Shown piece after piece: positions 47,199 to 56,358 of a stretch of DNA of 64,000 nt (its first letter is position 1; every line of letters starts with the position of its first letter). Source of the stretch: Pectobacterium araliae (GTDB lineage Bacteria; Pseudomonadota; Gammaproteobacteria; Enterobacterales; Enterobacteriaceae). The stretch covers positions 4,464,001 to 4,528,000 of the forward strand of contig NZ_AP028908.1 of NCBI RefSeq assembly GCF_037076465.1. Reading direction: 5' to 3'. The notes under the pieces were generated by a model, which searched no databases, was not told the origin of the DNA, and was given only the letters and a program-made list of their open reading frames with translations. Position numbers and translations under genes: made by a program.

Positions 47199-48940
47199 TC
47201 TGCGGACTCCGTGGTAACGAAATAGAGCGGGTTATCAAGGTCGGTTAAGTAATTCGGCAGCATACGGCTGCCGCCGTCATGCTCAGAGAAGGTGAGCTTC
47301 ACTGGGTTAAGAACAACGCGGATAATTTGCGGCTTAAACAGATCGAAAAGAGCAAAACGCTCAGCCATCTCAGGGTGCTGTGCCATGTAGCGTTGCAGGA
47401 CATCAGCCAGAATCTGATAAAAACGCCATTCACTCACGCCACACTGGATTGTCAGACGTGAAATAAAACGCAGCACCGTCACAAAGTGACCCGTTTGTAA
47501 GTCATGGATCAGGTAATCAGCACTCAGACGGGCCGTCACCGCTTTCACGGACTCCGGCAGCGATGCCATTTCAGGGAAATCCCGATCGACTAAACGCATA
47601 TCTCCCTGAAAATCTTTGAGGAAGATGCGCTGCGGTACTGCATCCTTCATCACCAACGTGACATTTTGACCATGAGCGATCAGCGCCACGCCGTAACGAC
47701 ACATCAGGTGGTAAAACGGAATGATGACGACGGAAAACAGTTTCTCAAGCCAAGCCGTAGCCCCGATCCCTGAACGACGGATCCAGGCATCAATCAAGGG
47801 GCGGCCGTGATTATCTGTCTCCATCAGCGCCGCCATGAGTATCGCCTGCTCCCCTTCCTGAAGATAACGAGACGGGTTTTCACGCCAGATAACACCGAAC
47901 ATTTCCTGATAGCGATAAGGGGCTTGTGGCAGCGCGGCGTAGCCGGAATGAGAAAGGTAGCCAGCCGCTGGCTCACCCAAAATTTGCGCCCCCGATTTTC
48001 GCAAGGTGGCATCTTGCGCAAACTGTTGCTGTAACCAGCGTGACGCCAACGGCCCCGCCGCGATGTATTTGCCGGGAATACCGCGGTAACAAGACGTGTT
48101 ATAGATCGTAAGCGGGAGTTTGATATCAAACGGCGAACAACGGCTCACATTCGTGAGCGTGCGTAACGATTGCTGGGCCAGATATTCATCACCAAACTCG
48201 CCCAGTTCAACGATGTCGCCGCACGCCAACTGTGGCAGGAAATGCAACGCAATTTTTTGTTGCCATTGCCACGGATGCAAAGGAACAGGCAGCCACTGAT
48301 CATCCAGTTGCTGCGTCTGCCAGCATTCGGCGAAGCGTTCACGCTCCTGACCATCCAAGGCACTGGCAAGCAACGTGTGGATGTCACCGTCTTCATCGTT
48401 GCACCACACCAGACATTCACGACGCACAGCCACCCAATACAGCCGGAAACGCCCACGATATTCCGGTGCATACCGCCGTAATGCGTCCAGCCCCCAGCCA
48501 CGACGCCCTTTGTTAAAGATAAACTTTGGATGACCAGACAATAGGCATTGCAACTCATCGGGATCGAGCGAGATCAGTGCATCAGCATCCATACTTTGAC
48601 GTGCCGTTAGCAGCTGTAAATCACCGCGCAGCGTCGCATAGAGGTCTTCAAGATGTTCCGCCGTTTGTGCATCGCTCATCTTCAGTACCTGAGCCAACTG
48701 GCGCAGCACGATTTCGGCGTCAACAGCGTGACCACAATGATGCTGCAAGGTATTCACATCAATGTGCAGCCATCCCCATATGCCTCGTCTGGCAGAAAAA
48801 TGCCACCGTTCATCCCCGAGTAACATGGACCAACTCCCCGCGTCGGTCTCATGCGCTTCCAGCACGCGTTCATACTCCAGCTCCGCGAGAATTTTAGCCA
48901 CCATCTCACGATTAACGCGTTCCCATCGCGCGCGGCTCAT
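47195..48940 (-). CDS. iucC: Aerobactin synthase IucC (NIS synthetase)
   Basis: 581 aa, NRPS-independent siderophore synthetase of the IucA/IucC family; attaches the second N6-acetyl-N6-hydroxylysine to the citrate intermediate. Motifs: HPKFIFNKGRRGWGLDALRRYAPEY, PVPLHPWQW, SPFDIKLPLTIYNTSCYRGI, and YGVALIAHGQNVTLVMKDAVPQRIFLKDFQGDMRL. It overlaps iucD and iucB by 4 nt each, so one coupled operon. Confidence 0.96.
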   Translation of the reverse strand: MSRARWERVNREMVAKILAELEYERVLEAHETDAGSWSMLLGDERWHFSARRGIWGWLHIDVNTLQHHCGHAVDAEIVLRQLAQVLKMSDAQTAEHLEDLYATLRGDLQLLTARQSMDADALISLDPDELQCLLSGHPKFIFNKGRRGWGLDALRRYAPEYRGRFRLYWVAVRRECLVWCNDEDGDIHTLLASALDGQERERFAECWQTQQLDDQWLPVPLHPWQWQQKIALHFLPQLACGDIVELGEFGDEYLAQQSLRTLTNVSRCSPFDIKLPLTIYNTSCYRGIPGKYIAAGPLASRWLQQQFAQDATLRKSGAQILGEPAAGYLSHSGYAALPQAPYRYQEMFGVIWRENPSRYLQEGEQAILMAALMETDNHGRPLIDAWIRRSGIGATAWLEKLFSVVIIPFYHLMCRYGVALIAHGQNVTLVMKDAVPQRIFLKDFQGDMRLVDRDFPEMASLPESVKAVTARLSADYLIHDLQTGHFVTVLRFISRLTIQCGVSEWRFYQILADVLQRYMAQHPEMAERFALFDLFKPQIIRVVLNPVKLTFSEHDGGSRMLPNYLTDLDNPLYFVTTESAE

Positions 48941-49887
48941 AACCCAACCTCCCTGAAGAAACGATCGCGTGAACTCATCACCAAACGCGAGCGTTTATGA
49001 GGAAAATCAAACTCTTTAAGGGTTTCAAAGCCAGCCACAGGCAAATGGCGGAACAGCCGCTGGTTATCAAACCGGGGTTCCGCAACCAGACGGGTAGTAC
49101 GTGGTTCATCCAACCAGAGGTAATGACTGAGCCCACGGAGCCAACTACGGATATAAGGTGCTCCACGCCATGACTCTTCGCCGACCAGCATATGCATACC
49201 GCGGTCAAAGGGTTGCCAGCGATAGTGCCGTCCGATACGGTCTTCCGCCGCCCAATAAATTTCAAAATAACCGAAAGGCTGATCGTCAAAGCAGCCGATA
49301 AGTGGATAGCAATAGGAGGAATCCAGTTGGCGACGCAGGTAATTCTCCTGCTCCTCACGCGGGCCCGCCATTTCCCAGAACGCATTCACGCGGGGGGTGT
49401 TCATCCACTGAGTAAACCGCTCCACATCCTCGTGCAGATCGACCAGACGGAAACTCAGCACCCGCTTAAGTTGTGCATCATAGCGGCGATAGACCTCACC
49501 GTGGGGACGTGGCGGACGCACCGGAAAGTAGAGTTGGCGCGTATCATCAAATTGCATATCGCAACGGGAAGCAGGCCGTTCACCACTCATCCATAATGGC
49601 AATTGCCAGAATGTCTCACGTGACAGATAGTCACTTTGTACCTGCGCAAAAAGCGCCTGTGCCTGTGGTTCATCGCACCAACGCGCCCAGGGTAGCGTAA
49701 TACCCGTTAACTGAGGGGCCGCAACAAATAGCTGATCTAACGCTTCAACCAGCCAGCCCGATGGCAAGTTCTCAAGGCGATCTAACACCGCGCTGCCATC
49801 CAGTCCCAATGTTAACGGCAGGACAATATCTTGCTGCGTACAACCAAACCCATAACCGTCATGAACAATACTCGCGTGCGGCATCAC
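48937..49887 (-). CDS. iucB: N6-hydroxylysine O-acetyltransferase
   Basis: 316 aa. Acetylates N6-hydroxylysine using acetyl-CoA in aerobactin synthesis. The C-terminal GNAT-like siderophore acyltransferase domain contains RYDAQLKRVLSFRLVDLHEDVERFTQWMNTPRVNAFWEMAG, CFDDQPFGYFEIYWAAEDRIGRHY and RGMHMLVGEESWRGAPYIRSWLRGLSHYLWLDEPRTTRLVAEPR, typical of IucB/RhbD-type enzymes. Overlaps both iucA and iucC by 4 nt. Confidence 0.95.
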   Translation of the reverse strand: MMPHASIVHDGYGFGCTQQDIVLPLTLGLDGSAVLDRLENLPSGWLVEALDQLFVAAPQLTGITLPWARWCDEPQAQALFAQVQSDYLSRETFWQLPLWMSGERPASRCDMQFDDTRQLYFPVRPPRPHGEVYRRYDAQLKRVLSFRLVDLHEDVERFTQWMNTPRVNAFWEMAGPREEQENYLRRQLDSSYCYPLIGCFDDQPFGYFEIYWAAEDRIGRHYRWQPFDRGMHMLVGEESWRGAPYIRSWLRGLSHYLWLDEPRTTRLVAEPRFDNQRLFRHLPVAGFETLKEFDFPHKRSRLVMSSRDRFFREVGL

Positions 49888-51626
49888 GCCTTCTCCTTGT
49901 AAAACGGGTTACTGAAATCGAAGTAAATCACTGATGGATCTGCAATCGTGTTTTCGTTGTGGTCGTGCAAATAGCAGAAAAAGTTGCCTTTACAGTTCCA
50001 GTTGGGGTTATCGAGGACATAATCGAGGCAACGCGTCTGCTTCACTTGCGCGCGCAGTTGTGCCAGCGCGTCGCGAACCAGCGCCATCAGGTTTTCTTCA
50101 CGCTCGAATCCCGCAGCCCCGAGCGCGGCTGTCACGGCTAACGTGGAGTTCACCAGCAGGTAATAAGGGAAATAGCGCAACAGTTGCGTATCACTAAAAC
50201 GGTTCTCCGCCTCCTGTTCACCACTTTCTGCTAACCAGTCCGCAGCACCTTCGGTAAAACCGCTGCCTTGGCAGTCGCGATAGATCAACCCAACGGGCAA
50301 ATCTTCGTGCATTTCCACCAGAATATTTTGCTGATGCGCGAGCAGAACCAGCCCCTCATCAGCCTCAAGACAGAACAATGGCAAGAGCACATGATCACAA
50401 TAGGCCTGAACCCAACATCTGGCGGCCTGCGCCACAGTCAGTTCTAGACGCTGGCTTAAACGACGTACCGCCGCCGCCAACAGACTGTCTCCACCATCGG
50501 GCGCGGCCTGAGTCAGGCTAACCAGTACATTGGTCTGCGTCTGAGGCGTGGAGAAAAGCAGATTGACCCGCAACGCCATCAGGCTCTCTTCCTGAATCTG
50601 ACCATCATCGTCACGCAGCCCAATCCAGCCATCTTCCTGCATCACTCGCATTGTGGGATGGCGCATTTGCAACGCCTGCCAGCGTGGCGTTTGTGCCAAA
50701 GCCGCCAGACGCATACCCCGTTTCACTTCTTTCACGGAAAGCGTGCGCACAGAGTTTGTCAGGCGCACGCTCAATGAAAATTTGATCATGTCGCTATTAC
50801 TCTCGCTATACAGAGAGCGAGAGGAGCTGGTAGGCAGCCAGCGAGCCCCAGCTTCACCCAAATCGTCAATCGCACCACGTTCGATCAATGTCTGATACCA
50901 ATTCTGTGTTAGCAGGTAATCGGCTTGCCACGGGTGCATCGGCACTAACCAGCGGGTATCCGTAAAATGCTTCAGCAACTCAGGGGCGCTCTGGGCGGCA
51001 AAATGCAACAGCCTTTCTCTTACGCTATTTTTGAGGCTTTCCCCCGCAATAAAGGCGGGGTCTACCGCAAGCCAGCGCAGAGGAAAGCGCGGAGCAAAAT
51101 CAGGCAGATAGCGCCGGGCTTCCGCATGATTAAACGGCTCATGTGATTTCGGTGCCGGATGAAAAGCATGTCCGACAAGCAGCGCCTGCTCCGCATCCGC
51201 AAAGTTCAGCGGCCGTCTACGTAAATCCGCCCAGTCATGGCGAACACCGATCGCTTGCCAGGTATGTGAATGGCTCTCTTTGACTCGCTCGGCAAAACGC
51301 GCGACGACGCCATCACTTAAATTACGCTTCACTATTGGCTTCGATAGAACCAGTTCAACCACGCGAGAAAACGCAATGCTCGTTTCCTGATCGCTATAGG
51401 CATCAATCAAGTGGGCTGGGAAAATGTACTGATGATGTTGAGTCGGGGAGAAATAACGCAGTGTCAGCCGGATAGCTTGGGACTGACTCACTGGAAGGTG
51501 AATACACGCGGGTTCAGTCGGCGATCGCCCCGAAATAAGCCGCCAGTCATGGGTTTCTCGTAATAGTGCATTTAAAAAACACTGCGCGGCGACGTCTGTA
51601 CCAATAGTGTTGGACAGAGTTTTCAT
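49884..51626 (-). CDS. iucA: N2-citryl-N6-acetyl-N6-hydroxylysine synthase IucA
   Basis: 580-aa NIS synthetase that couples citrate to the first N6-acetyl-N6-hydroxylysine. Motifs: DVAAQCFLNALLRETHDWRL, GHAFHPAPKSHEPFNHAEARRYLPDFAPRFPLRWLAVDP, VPMHPWQADYLL, SNSDMIKFSLSVRLTNSVRTLS and VLLAHQQNILVEMHEDLPVGLIYRDCQGSGF. First gene of iucABCD-iutA; divergent from the exporter gene, with Fur-like sequence in the 136-bp gap. Confidence 0.96.
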   Translation of the reverse strand: MKTLSNTIGTDVAAQCFLNALLRETHDWRLISGRSPTEPACIHLPVSQSQAIRLTLRYFSPTQHHQYIFPAHLIDAYSDQETSIAFSRVVELVLSKPIVKRNLSDGVVARFAERVKESHSHTWQAIGVRHDWADLRRRPLNFADAEQALLVGHAFHPAPKSHEPFNHAEARRYLPDFAPRFPLRWLAVDPAFIAGESLKNSVRERLLHFAAQSAPELLKHFTDTRWLVPMHPWQADYLLTQNWYQTLIERGAIDDLGEAGARWLPTSSSRSLYSESNSDMIKFSLSVRLTNSVRTLSVKEVKRGMRLAALAQTPRWQALQMRHPTMRVMQEDGWIGLRDDDGQIQEESLMALRVNLLFSTPQTQTNVLVSLTQAAPDGGDSLLAAAVRRLSQRLELTVAQAARCWVQAYCDHVLLPLFCLEADEGLVLLAHQQNILVEMHEDLPVGLIYRDCQGSGFTEGAADWLAESGEQEAENRFSDTQLLRYFPYYLLVNSTLAVTAALGAAGFEREENLMALVRDALAQLRAQVKQTRCLDYVLDNPNWNCKGNFFCYLHDHNENTIADPSVIYFDFSNPFYKEKA

Positions 51627-51648
51627 GGAAATATTTCACCTTATAGAT

Positions 51649-51667
51649 GAGAATAGTTATCGTTATA
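51649..51667. promoter_or_regulatory. Fur-like box in the iucA/exporter divergent promoter
   Basis: GAGAATAGTTATCGTTATA matches the Fur consensus at 13 of 19 positions, and a second partial site (TTCATTATC, to ~51679) follows. The pattern of adjacent Fur sites fits the E. coli aerobactin promoter. Both iucA and the exporter gene would be controlled. Confidence 0.7.
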
Positions 51668-51762
51668 TTATTCATTATCTTTACCATGGCAACTTTTTTA
51701 GCGATATTAATTATAATAATTCACAAAGACCTTACACTTTATAACGTAACTATTTCTTAAGT

Positions 51763-52965
51763 ATGTATGACTCTCTCAAGAAGACGCAGTATGAAAATGC
51801 ACCGAAGCCCATCTGGCCACTGGCATTGTGTGCTGGTTTATTGGGCTTAGGACAAAATGGATTATTGGTTGTGCTGCCACAGTTAGTCGCGATGACCGGA
51901 TTGTCGCTCTCGGTTTGGGCAGGACTGCTGATGTTTGGTTCGATACTGTTTCTACCGAGCTCCCCGTGGTGGGGAAGACAGGCGGAAATACAAGGCTGTA
52001 AACGCGTGGTGCTCTCAGCGCTTATCGGGTGTCTTGTCAGCTTTTGCCTTATGGCATTCGTCGTTTGGGGAATGGCGGAAGAGCGAGTGGGGACTGACTG
52101 GGGCGTCATTGGACTGATTGCTTCCCGCATGATCTATGGTTTGAGCGTGTCCGGCTTAGTCCCCGCGGCACAAACCTGGGCTATGCAACGTGCAGGGATG
52201 GAGAAGCGTATGGCTGCTCTGGCGACCATCAGTTCAGGGCTAAGCTGTGGGCGTTTGCTGGGGCCGCCGATTGCCGCCCTCTCGCTAGGAGTGAGCCCTC
52301 AAGCTCCGCTCTGGTTGATGGTGTTTGCGCCACTCGTGGCGCTCATGTTGATGGTACGACAACCCAACGACCCACCAATGCCGCCAATCCCCAGCCAATC
52401 GGCTCACTTACGCATCGGCATGTTGCCATTTTTACTGTTGGCGCTGCTTCTTGCGGCAAGTATCAGCATGATGCAACTTGGGTTAGCTCCTCACTTAACG
52501 CCACTGTATCCAGATGCGGTCAACCAGGTCAGCCATCACATCGCGCTGCTATTGAGTACCGCCGCGGCGAGCACGCTGCTCGCGCAATTTCTTCTTGTCC
52601 GCCCTCAGCGTCTTAGTCCAATGCCGCTATTGTGTCTGGCAGCACTGTTGATGGTCACCGGGTTGCTCATGATGACCATCTCTACGCTGGTGGCATTATA
52701 TTGCGGGATCGCGCTTGCCTCGTTTGGTTCAGCGATGGCGACTCCGGGCTACCAATTGCTGCTTAACGACCACCTGACCACCGGCAAAGGCGCAGGGATG
52801 ATCGCAACCAGCCATACACTGGGATATGGTCTCAGCGCCCTGCTTGTCCCACTGGTCGCCGCACACTATGGCGAACAAGCGTTGATTAGCACGGCACTAC
52901 TCTTATCGCTGTGTTTTTTATCTTGCTGCGGCTGGCTTTTCTATCATCACCAAACCAAAAGATGA
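51763..52965 (+). CDS. shiF: MFS transporter IucE/ShiF-like (putative aerobactin exporter)
   Basis: 400-aa major facilitator protein with about 12 hydrophobic segments (PIWPLALCAGLLGLGQNGLLVVLPQLVAMTGLSLSVWAGLLMFG; FGSAMATPGYQLLLNDHL). A divergent MFS gene next to iucA is standard in aerobactin clusters (shiF or iucE), and export of the siderophore is its proposed role. The ATG at 51763 has no strong ribosome site; no better in-frame start is evident nearby. Confidence 0.85.
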   Translation: MYDSLKKTQYENAPKPIWPLALCAGLLGLGQNGLLVVLPQLVAMTGLSLSVWAGLLMFGSILFLPSSPWWGRQAEIQGCKRVVLSALIGCLVSFCLMAFVVWGMAEERVGTDWGVIGLIASRMIYGLSVSGLVPAAQTWAMQRAGMEKRMAALATISSGLSCGRLLGPPIAALSLGVSPQAPLWLMVFAPLVALMLMVRQPNDPPMPPIPSQSAHLRIGMLPFLLLALLLAASISMMQLGLAPHLTPLYPDAVNQVSHHIALLLSTAAASTLLAQFLLVRPQRLSPMPLLCLAALLMVTGLLMMTISTLVALYCGIALASFGSAMATPGYQLLLNDHLTTGKGAGMIATSHTLGYGLSALLVPLVAAHYGEQALISTALLLSLCFLSCCGWLFYHHQTKR

Positions 52966-53011
52966 TGTCGGGAGGACAAACGTGCGCGCACGCCTATCAC
53001 GAATAATCAAA

Positions 53012-53039
53012 AGCCAGAATGCGATCACGCATTCTGGCT
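53012..53039 (-). terminator. Intrinsic terminator of gor
   Basis: AGCCAGAATGCG pairs with CGCATTCTGGCT (12 bp, 4-nt loop). On the minus strand it is followed by TTTTGATT, so it mainly ends gor, with shiF converging. Confidence 0.88.
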
Positions 53040-53077
53040 CTGGGTGTCATGAGTAAAGCCGTGAACGTGGTGCAGTA

Positions 53078-54430
53078 TCACCGCATCGTCACAAACTCTT
53101 CCGACGCAGTCGGGTGGATAGCGACGGTGTTGTCGAAGTCTTTCTTGGTTGCGCCCATTTTGACAGCAACGGCGAAACCTTGCAGCATTTCGTCCATACC
53201 AAAACCGATGCCGTGGATGCCGACGATTTTTTCTTCTTTGCCCACGCAGACCAGCTTCATGCGGCACGGCTGGCGGTGCTGCGTCACGGCGGTGTACATC
53301 GCCGTGAAGGCAGATTTATACACTTTCACCTGATCGTCGCCGTACTGTTCACGCGCCTGCGGCTCGGTCAGCCCGACCGTGCCAATCGGCGGGTGGCTGA
53401 AGACGACGGTCGGGATGTTGCTGTAATCCAGATGCTCGTCCGGCTTGTTGTTAAACAGACGTTCGGACAGACGACGCCCCGCCGCGACAGCGACTGGCGT
53501 TAGCTCAACAGCGCCAGTGTTATCGCCCACCGCGTAAATGCCAGAAACGTTGGTATTCTGGAATTTATCGACGTTGATGTAGCCCTTGTCGTTCAGTTCC
53601 ACACCGGTGACGCTCAGGTTCAGGTTATCCGTCGCCGGTTCACGGCCAATCGCCCAAATCAGGCAATCAACGGTTTGTGATTGACCGTTTTCCAGCTCCA
53701 GCGTCAGGCTGCCATCGGCATTCTTCACAATCGCTGTCGGGATCGACTCGGTATGCAACGTCGGCCCTTCGGTGTTCATCACTTCCACCAGCGTATCGAC
53801 AATCAGCGGATCAAAGCTGCGCAGCGGTGCGTGTTTACGCACAAACAGGTGGGTTTCAGAGCCCAACCCATTCAGCACCCCAGCAATCTCCACCGCGATA
53901 TAACCAGCACCGACAATCGCGGTGCGCTTCGGCAGCGCATCCAACTCAAAGAAACCGTCGGAATCAATGCCGTATTCCGCACCGGGAATGTCAGGGTGAA
54001 CCGGACGACCGCCCGTCGCAATCAGGATATGGTCAGCCGTAATTTTCTCGCCGTTCACTTCCACCGTGTGCGCATCGACAAAGCGGGCAAAACCGTGGAT
54101 AACATCGACCTTATTCTTACCCAGCACGTTGTCGTACGACTGGTGAATGCGATCGATGTAGGCGCTACGGTTCTTAACCAGCGTGCCCCAGTTAAACTGG
54201 TTTACCGTGGTATCGAACCCGTAATCCGGCCCATACTGATGGATCGCTTCGGCAATCTGCGCCGCATGCCACATCACTTTCTTCGGCACACAGCCGACAT
54301 TGACGCAGGTGCCACCCAGATATTTCGCTTCGATCAACGCACATTTTTGTCCATACATCGCTGCGCGGTTGATAGACGCAATACCGCCGCTGCCGCCACC
54401 AATAGCAAGGTAGTCATAGTGTTTGGTCAT
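53078..54430 (-). CDS. gor: Glutathione reductase
   Basis: Reduces glutathione disulfide with NADPH and FAD. 450 aa, equal to E. coli Gor. FAD motif [17 protein letters not shown], redox disulfide [17 protein letters not shown] (Cys ~42 and ~47), NADPH motif [15 protein letters not shown], second FAD block [22 protein letters not shown], and the C-terminal catalytic [12 protein letters not shown]. The upstream Met at 54442 is less likely than MTKHYDY at 54430. Confidence 0.98.
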   Translation of the reverse strand: MTKHYDYLAIGGGSGGIASINRAAMYGQKCALIEAKYLGGTCVNVGCVPKKVMWHAAQIAEAIHQYGPDYGFDTTVNQFNWGTLVKNRSAYIDRIHQSYDNVLGKNKVDVIHGFARFVDAHTVEVNGEKITADHILIATGGRPVHPDIPGAEYGIDSDGFFELDALPKRTAIVGAGYIAVEIAGVLNGLGSETHLFVRKHAPLRSFDPLIVDTLVEVMNTEGPTLHTESIPTAIVKNADGSLTLELENGQSQTVDCLIWAIGREPATDNLNLSVTGVELNDKGYINVDKFQNTNVSGIYAVGDNTGAVELTPVAVAAGRRLSERLFNNKPDEHLDYSNIPTVVFSHPPIGTVGLTEPQAREQYGDDQVKVYKSAFTAMYTAVTQHRQPCRMKLVCVGKEEKIVGIHGIGFGMDEMLQGFAVAVKMGATKKDFDNTVAIHPTASEEFVTMR

Positions 54431-54558
54431 CAGTGTATCCATGCTTAAGTGAATAAAATTTGCCTAGAGTGTAACGCCAGAGCCATATGCCGAATACAGG
54501 TTATGCCTATGGTTGCGATAGGAAAAACCGACCGCATCGCTCAGCGCAACCGCGCGTA

Positions 54559-55401
54559 TTACTCCGGTACGATTTGTTCCACCAGCGTATGCCCGGTGCC
54601 TTCCGGTACCAGCACGCTATGCAGCCACGGCAGCACACTCTTCATCTGCGCCGCCAGCTTCCACGGTGGGTTAATCACAATCATGCCAGACGCCGTCATG
54701 CCGTAGCGATCGCTGTCCGGCAACACCGCCAGTTCAATTTGCAGAATGTTGCGAATGCCCGTGGCTTCCAGTTCTTTCAGCATGCGTTTGATGTGCTGAC
54801 GCAACACCACCGGATACCACAGCGCAAATACGCCTGTGCCAAAGCGTTTATGTCCTTCCTGAATGCCTTTCACCACAGCCTGATAGTCCGTTTTCAGCTC
54901 ATACGGCGGGTCGATCAGAATGAAACCACGACGGGAAAGCGGCGGAAGCTGTGATTTTAACTGCTGATAACCATCGTCACGCAGCACTTTGGTACGCGCA
55001 TCTTTCTGAAATTCATTGCGCAGCAGCGGAAAATCGCTGGGGTGCAGTTCGGTCAGGTGGAGCTTGTCCTGTTCACGCAGCAGCTGGCGGGCAATCAGCG
55101 GGGAGCCGGGGTAATAGCGCAGCCGCTCATTGTGGTTATAGGTGTGCACGGCCTGCATGTAGGGTTCGAGTTCAGCCGGAATGTCGTCACGCTGCCAGAT
55201 TTTCGCAATACCATCCAGATATTCGCCTGTACGCTCGGCGTGTTCGCCGCTGAGCTGATAGCGGCCAGCACCCGCATGGGTATCCAGATACAGGAAAGGT
55301 TTTTCTTTCTCCTTCAGGGCAGTGATGATCAGGCTCTGAACGGTGTGTTTCAGCACGTCGGCGTGATTGCCGGCATGGAAACTGTGGCGGTAACTTAGCA
55401 T
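54559..55401 (-). CDS. rlmJ: 23S rRNA (adenine2030-N6)-methyltransferase
   Basis: 280 aa, like E. coli RlmJ (YhiR). N-terminus MLSYRHSFHAGNHADVLKHTVQSLIITALKEKEKPFLYLDTHAGAG, catalytic motif DPPYELKTDY (FILIDPPY) for N6-adenine methylation, and the C-terminal SGMIVINPPWKLAAQM. It keeps its E. coli neighbour gor. The 128-bp gap to gor and the 252-bp upstream region show no other gene. Confidence 0.96.
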   Translation of the reverse strand: MLSYRHSFHAGNHADVLKHTVQSLIITALKEKEKPFLYLDTHAGAGRYQLSGEHAERTGEYLDGIAKIWQRDDIPAELEPYMQAVHTYNHNERLRYYPGSPLIARQLLREQDKLHLTELHPSDFPLLRNEFQKDARTKVLRDDGYQQLKSQLPPLSRRGFILIDPPYELKTDYQAVVKGIQEGHKRFGTGVFALWYPVVLRQHIKRMLKELEATGIRNILQIELAVLPDSDRYGMTASGMIVINPPWKLAAQMKSVLPWLHSVLVPEGTGHTLVEQIVPE

Positions 55402-55653
55402 GCTTGCTTTCCGGTGAAGTTTTCATAAATAACGTCGATTAACCGACAGTATAACCGTCTGCGGCGGAAAATATCCCCTCAATACCGAAACAACGCCTCA
55501 CCCTGCGAGCCGCCCCGCAAACCAGCCATTTTTATCGCCTTAAATCAGTAAATTGCGCAATATAGATGTTTTTTATTCGATTGAAAGCTACCGATATTCA
55601 GGTACATAAAGTACGATCGCAGGCTAACCATGATGGAATGAGACGTTATTCTG

Positions 55654-56358
55654 ATGGAACCTGAATATCAGCGCTGGCTGATGGCGCTTTCCGCCCCGAT
55701 GGTCGCACTCAATATCAAGTACGGCGCCCGCTTCTGCGATCCGACCTTTTATGAGCCCGGTGAAACTATCAGTCTGAGCAACAGTTGGGGTATTACCTCC
55801 CGCGAGGGGCTGATCTCAATGATTAACAATATGACAGACGGCGGCCACGCCGAGCGTCTGGCGTATGACTATCACCTTTGGCACCACCTGACGGCATCCG
55901 AATGGCAGCAACATTGTGCCAATCAATCGGAAGAAGCACAGGGTAAGCTCGCACTAGTAGCCGAAACGGCAGCATTATGCGGTGAAGGCGGGATACGCGC
56001 CTGGGATCTGGGGCGCATGAGTTTCCTGAGCCGCGTCGGCTTACTCAACGGCTGGATTAGCGAGAAAGAGAACCTGTGGATTCACACTCGGCTGGCCGAC
56101 AGAGCGCGTTACTATTATCGCAGTTGGGAAAATTATTACGCCGCGTTCCTGATCGGCCGCACCTACTGGCTCGGCTCGGATGAGGAAGATCCAGAATGCC
56201 AGCGCTACATTTTCAGCAACTGTAGCCAGATTCCTGACTACATTGACCAGATCGGCACGCTCTATACCCATCCAGACTGCCCAATTCATGACCTCGACTG
56301 GGATGTTGATCCGATAGAAATGGATAAGCCCGAGTCCTTACCAGAAGCGGAAATATAA
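55654..56358 (+). CDS. DUF1266 protein (YbeR/YbeU-like)
   Basis: 234 aa, no signal peptide or TM. DUF1266 features: WGITSREGLISMINNMTDGGH near the N-terminus, then ETAALCGEGGIRAWDLGRMSFLSRVGLLNGWISEKENLWIHTRLADRARYYYRSWENYYAAFLIGRTYW. Function unknown. Its stop overlaps the start of the J-like gene by 1 nt (TAATG). E. coli keeps DUF1266 genes (ybeR, ybeU) beside djlB, djlC and hscC, so a link to the HscC chaperone is inferred. Confidence 0.87.
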   Translation: MEPEYQRWLMALSAPMVALNIKYGARFCDPTFYEPGETISLSNSWGITSREGLISMINNMTDGGHAERLAYDYHLWHHLTASEWQQHCANQSEEAQGKLALVAETAALCGEGGIRAWDLGRMSFLSRVGLLNGWISEKENLWIHTRLADRARYYYRSWENYYAAFLIGRTYWLGSDEEDPECQRYIFSNCSQIPDYIDQIGTLYTHPDCPIHDLDWDVDPIEMDKPESLPEAEI

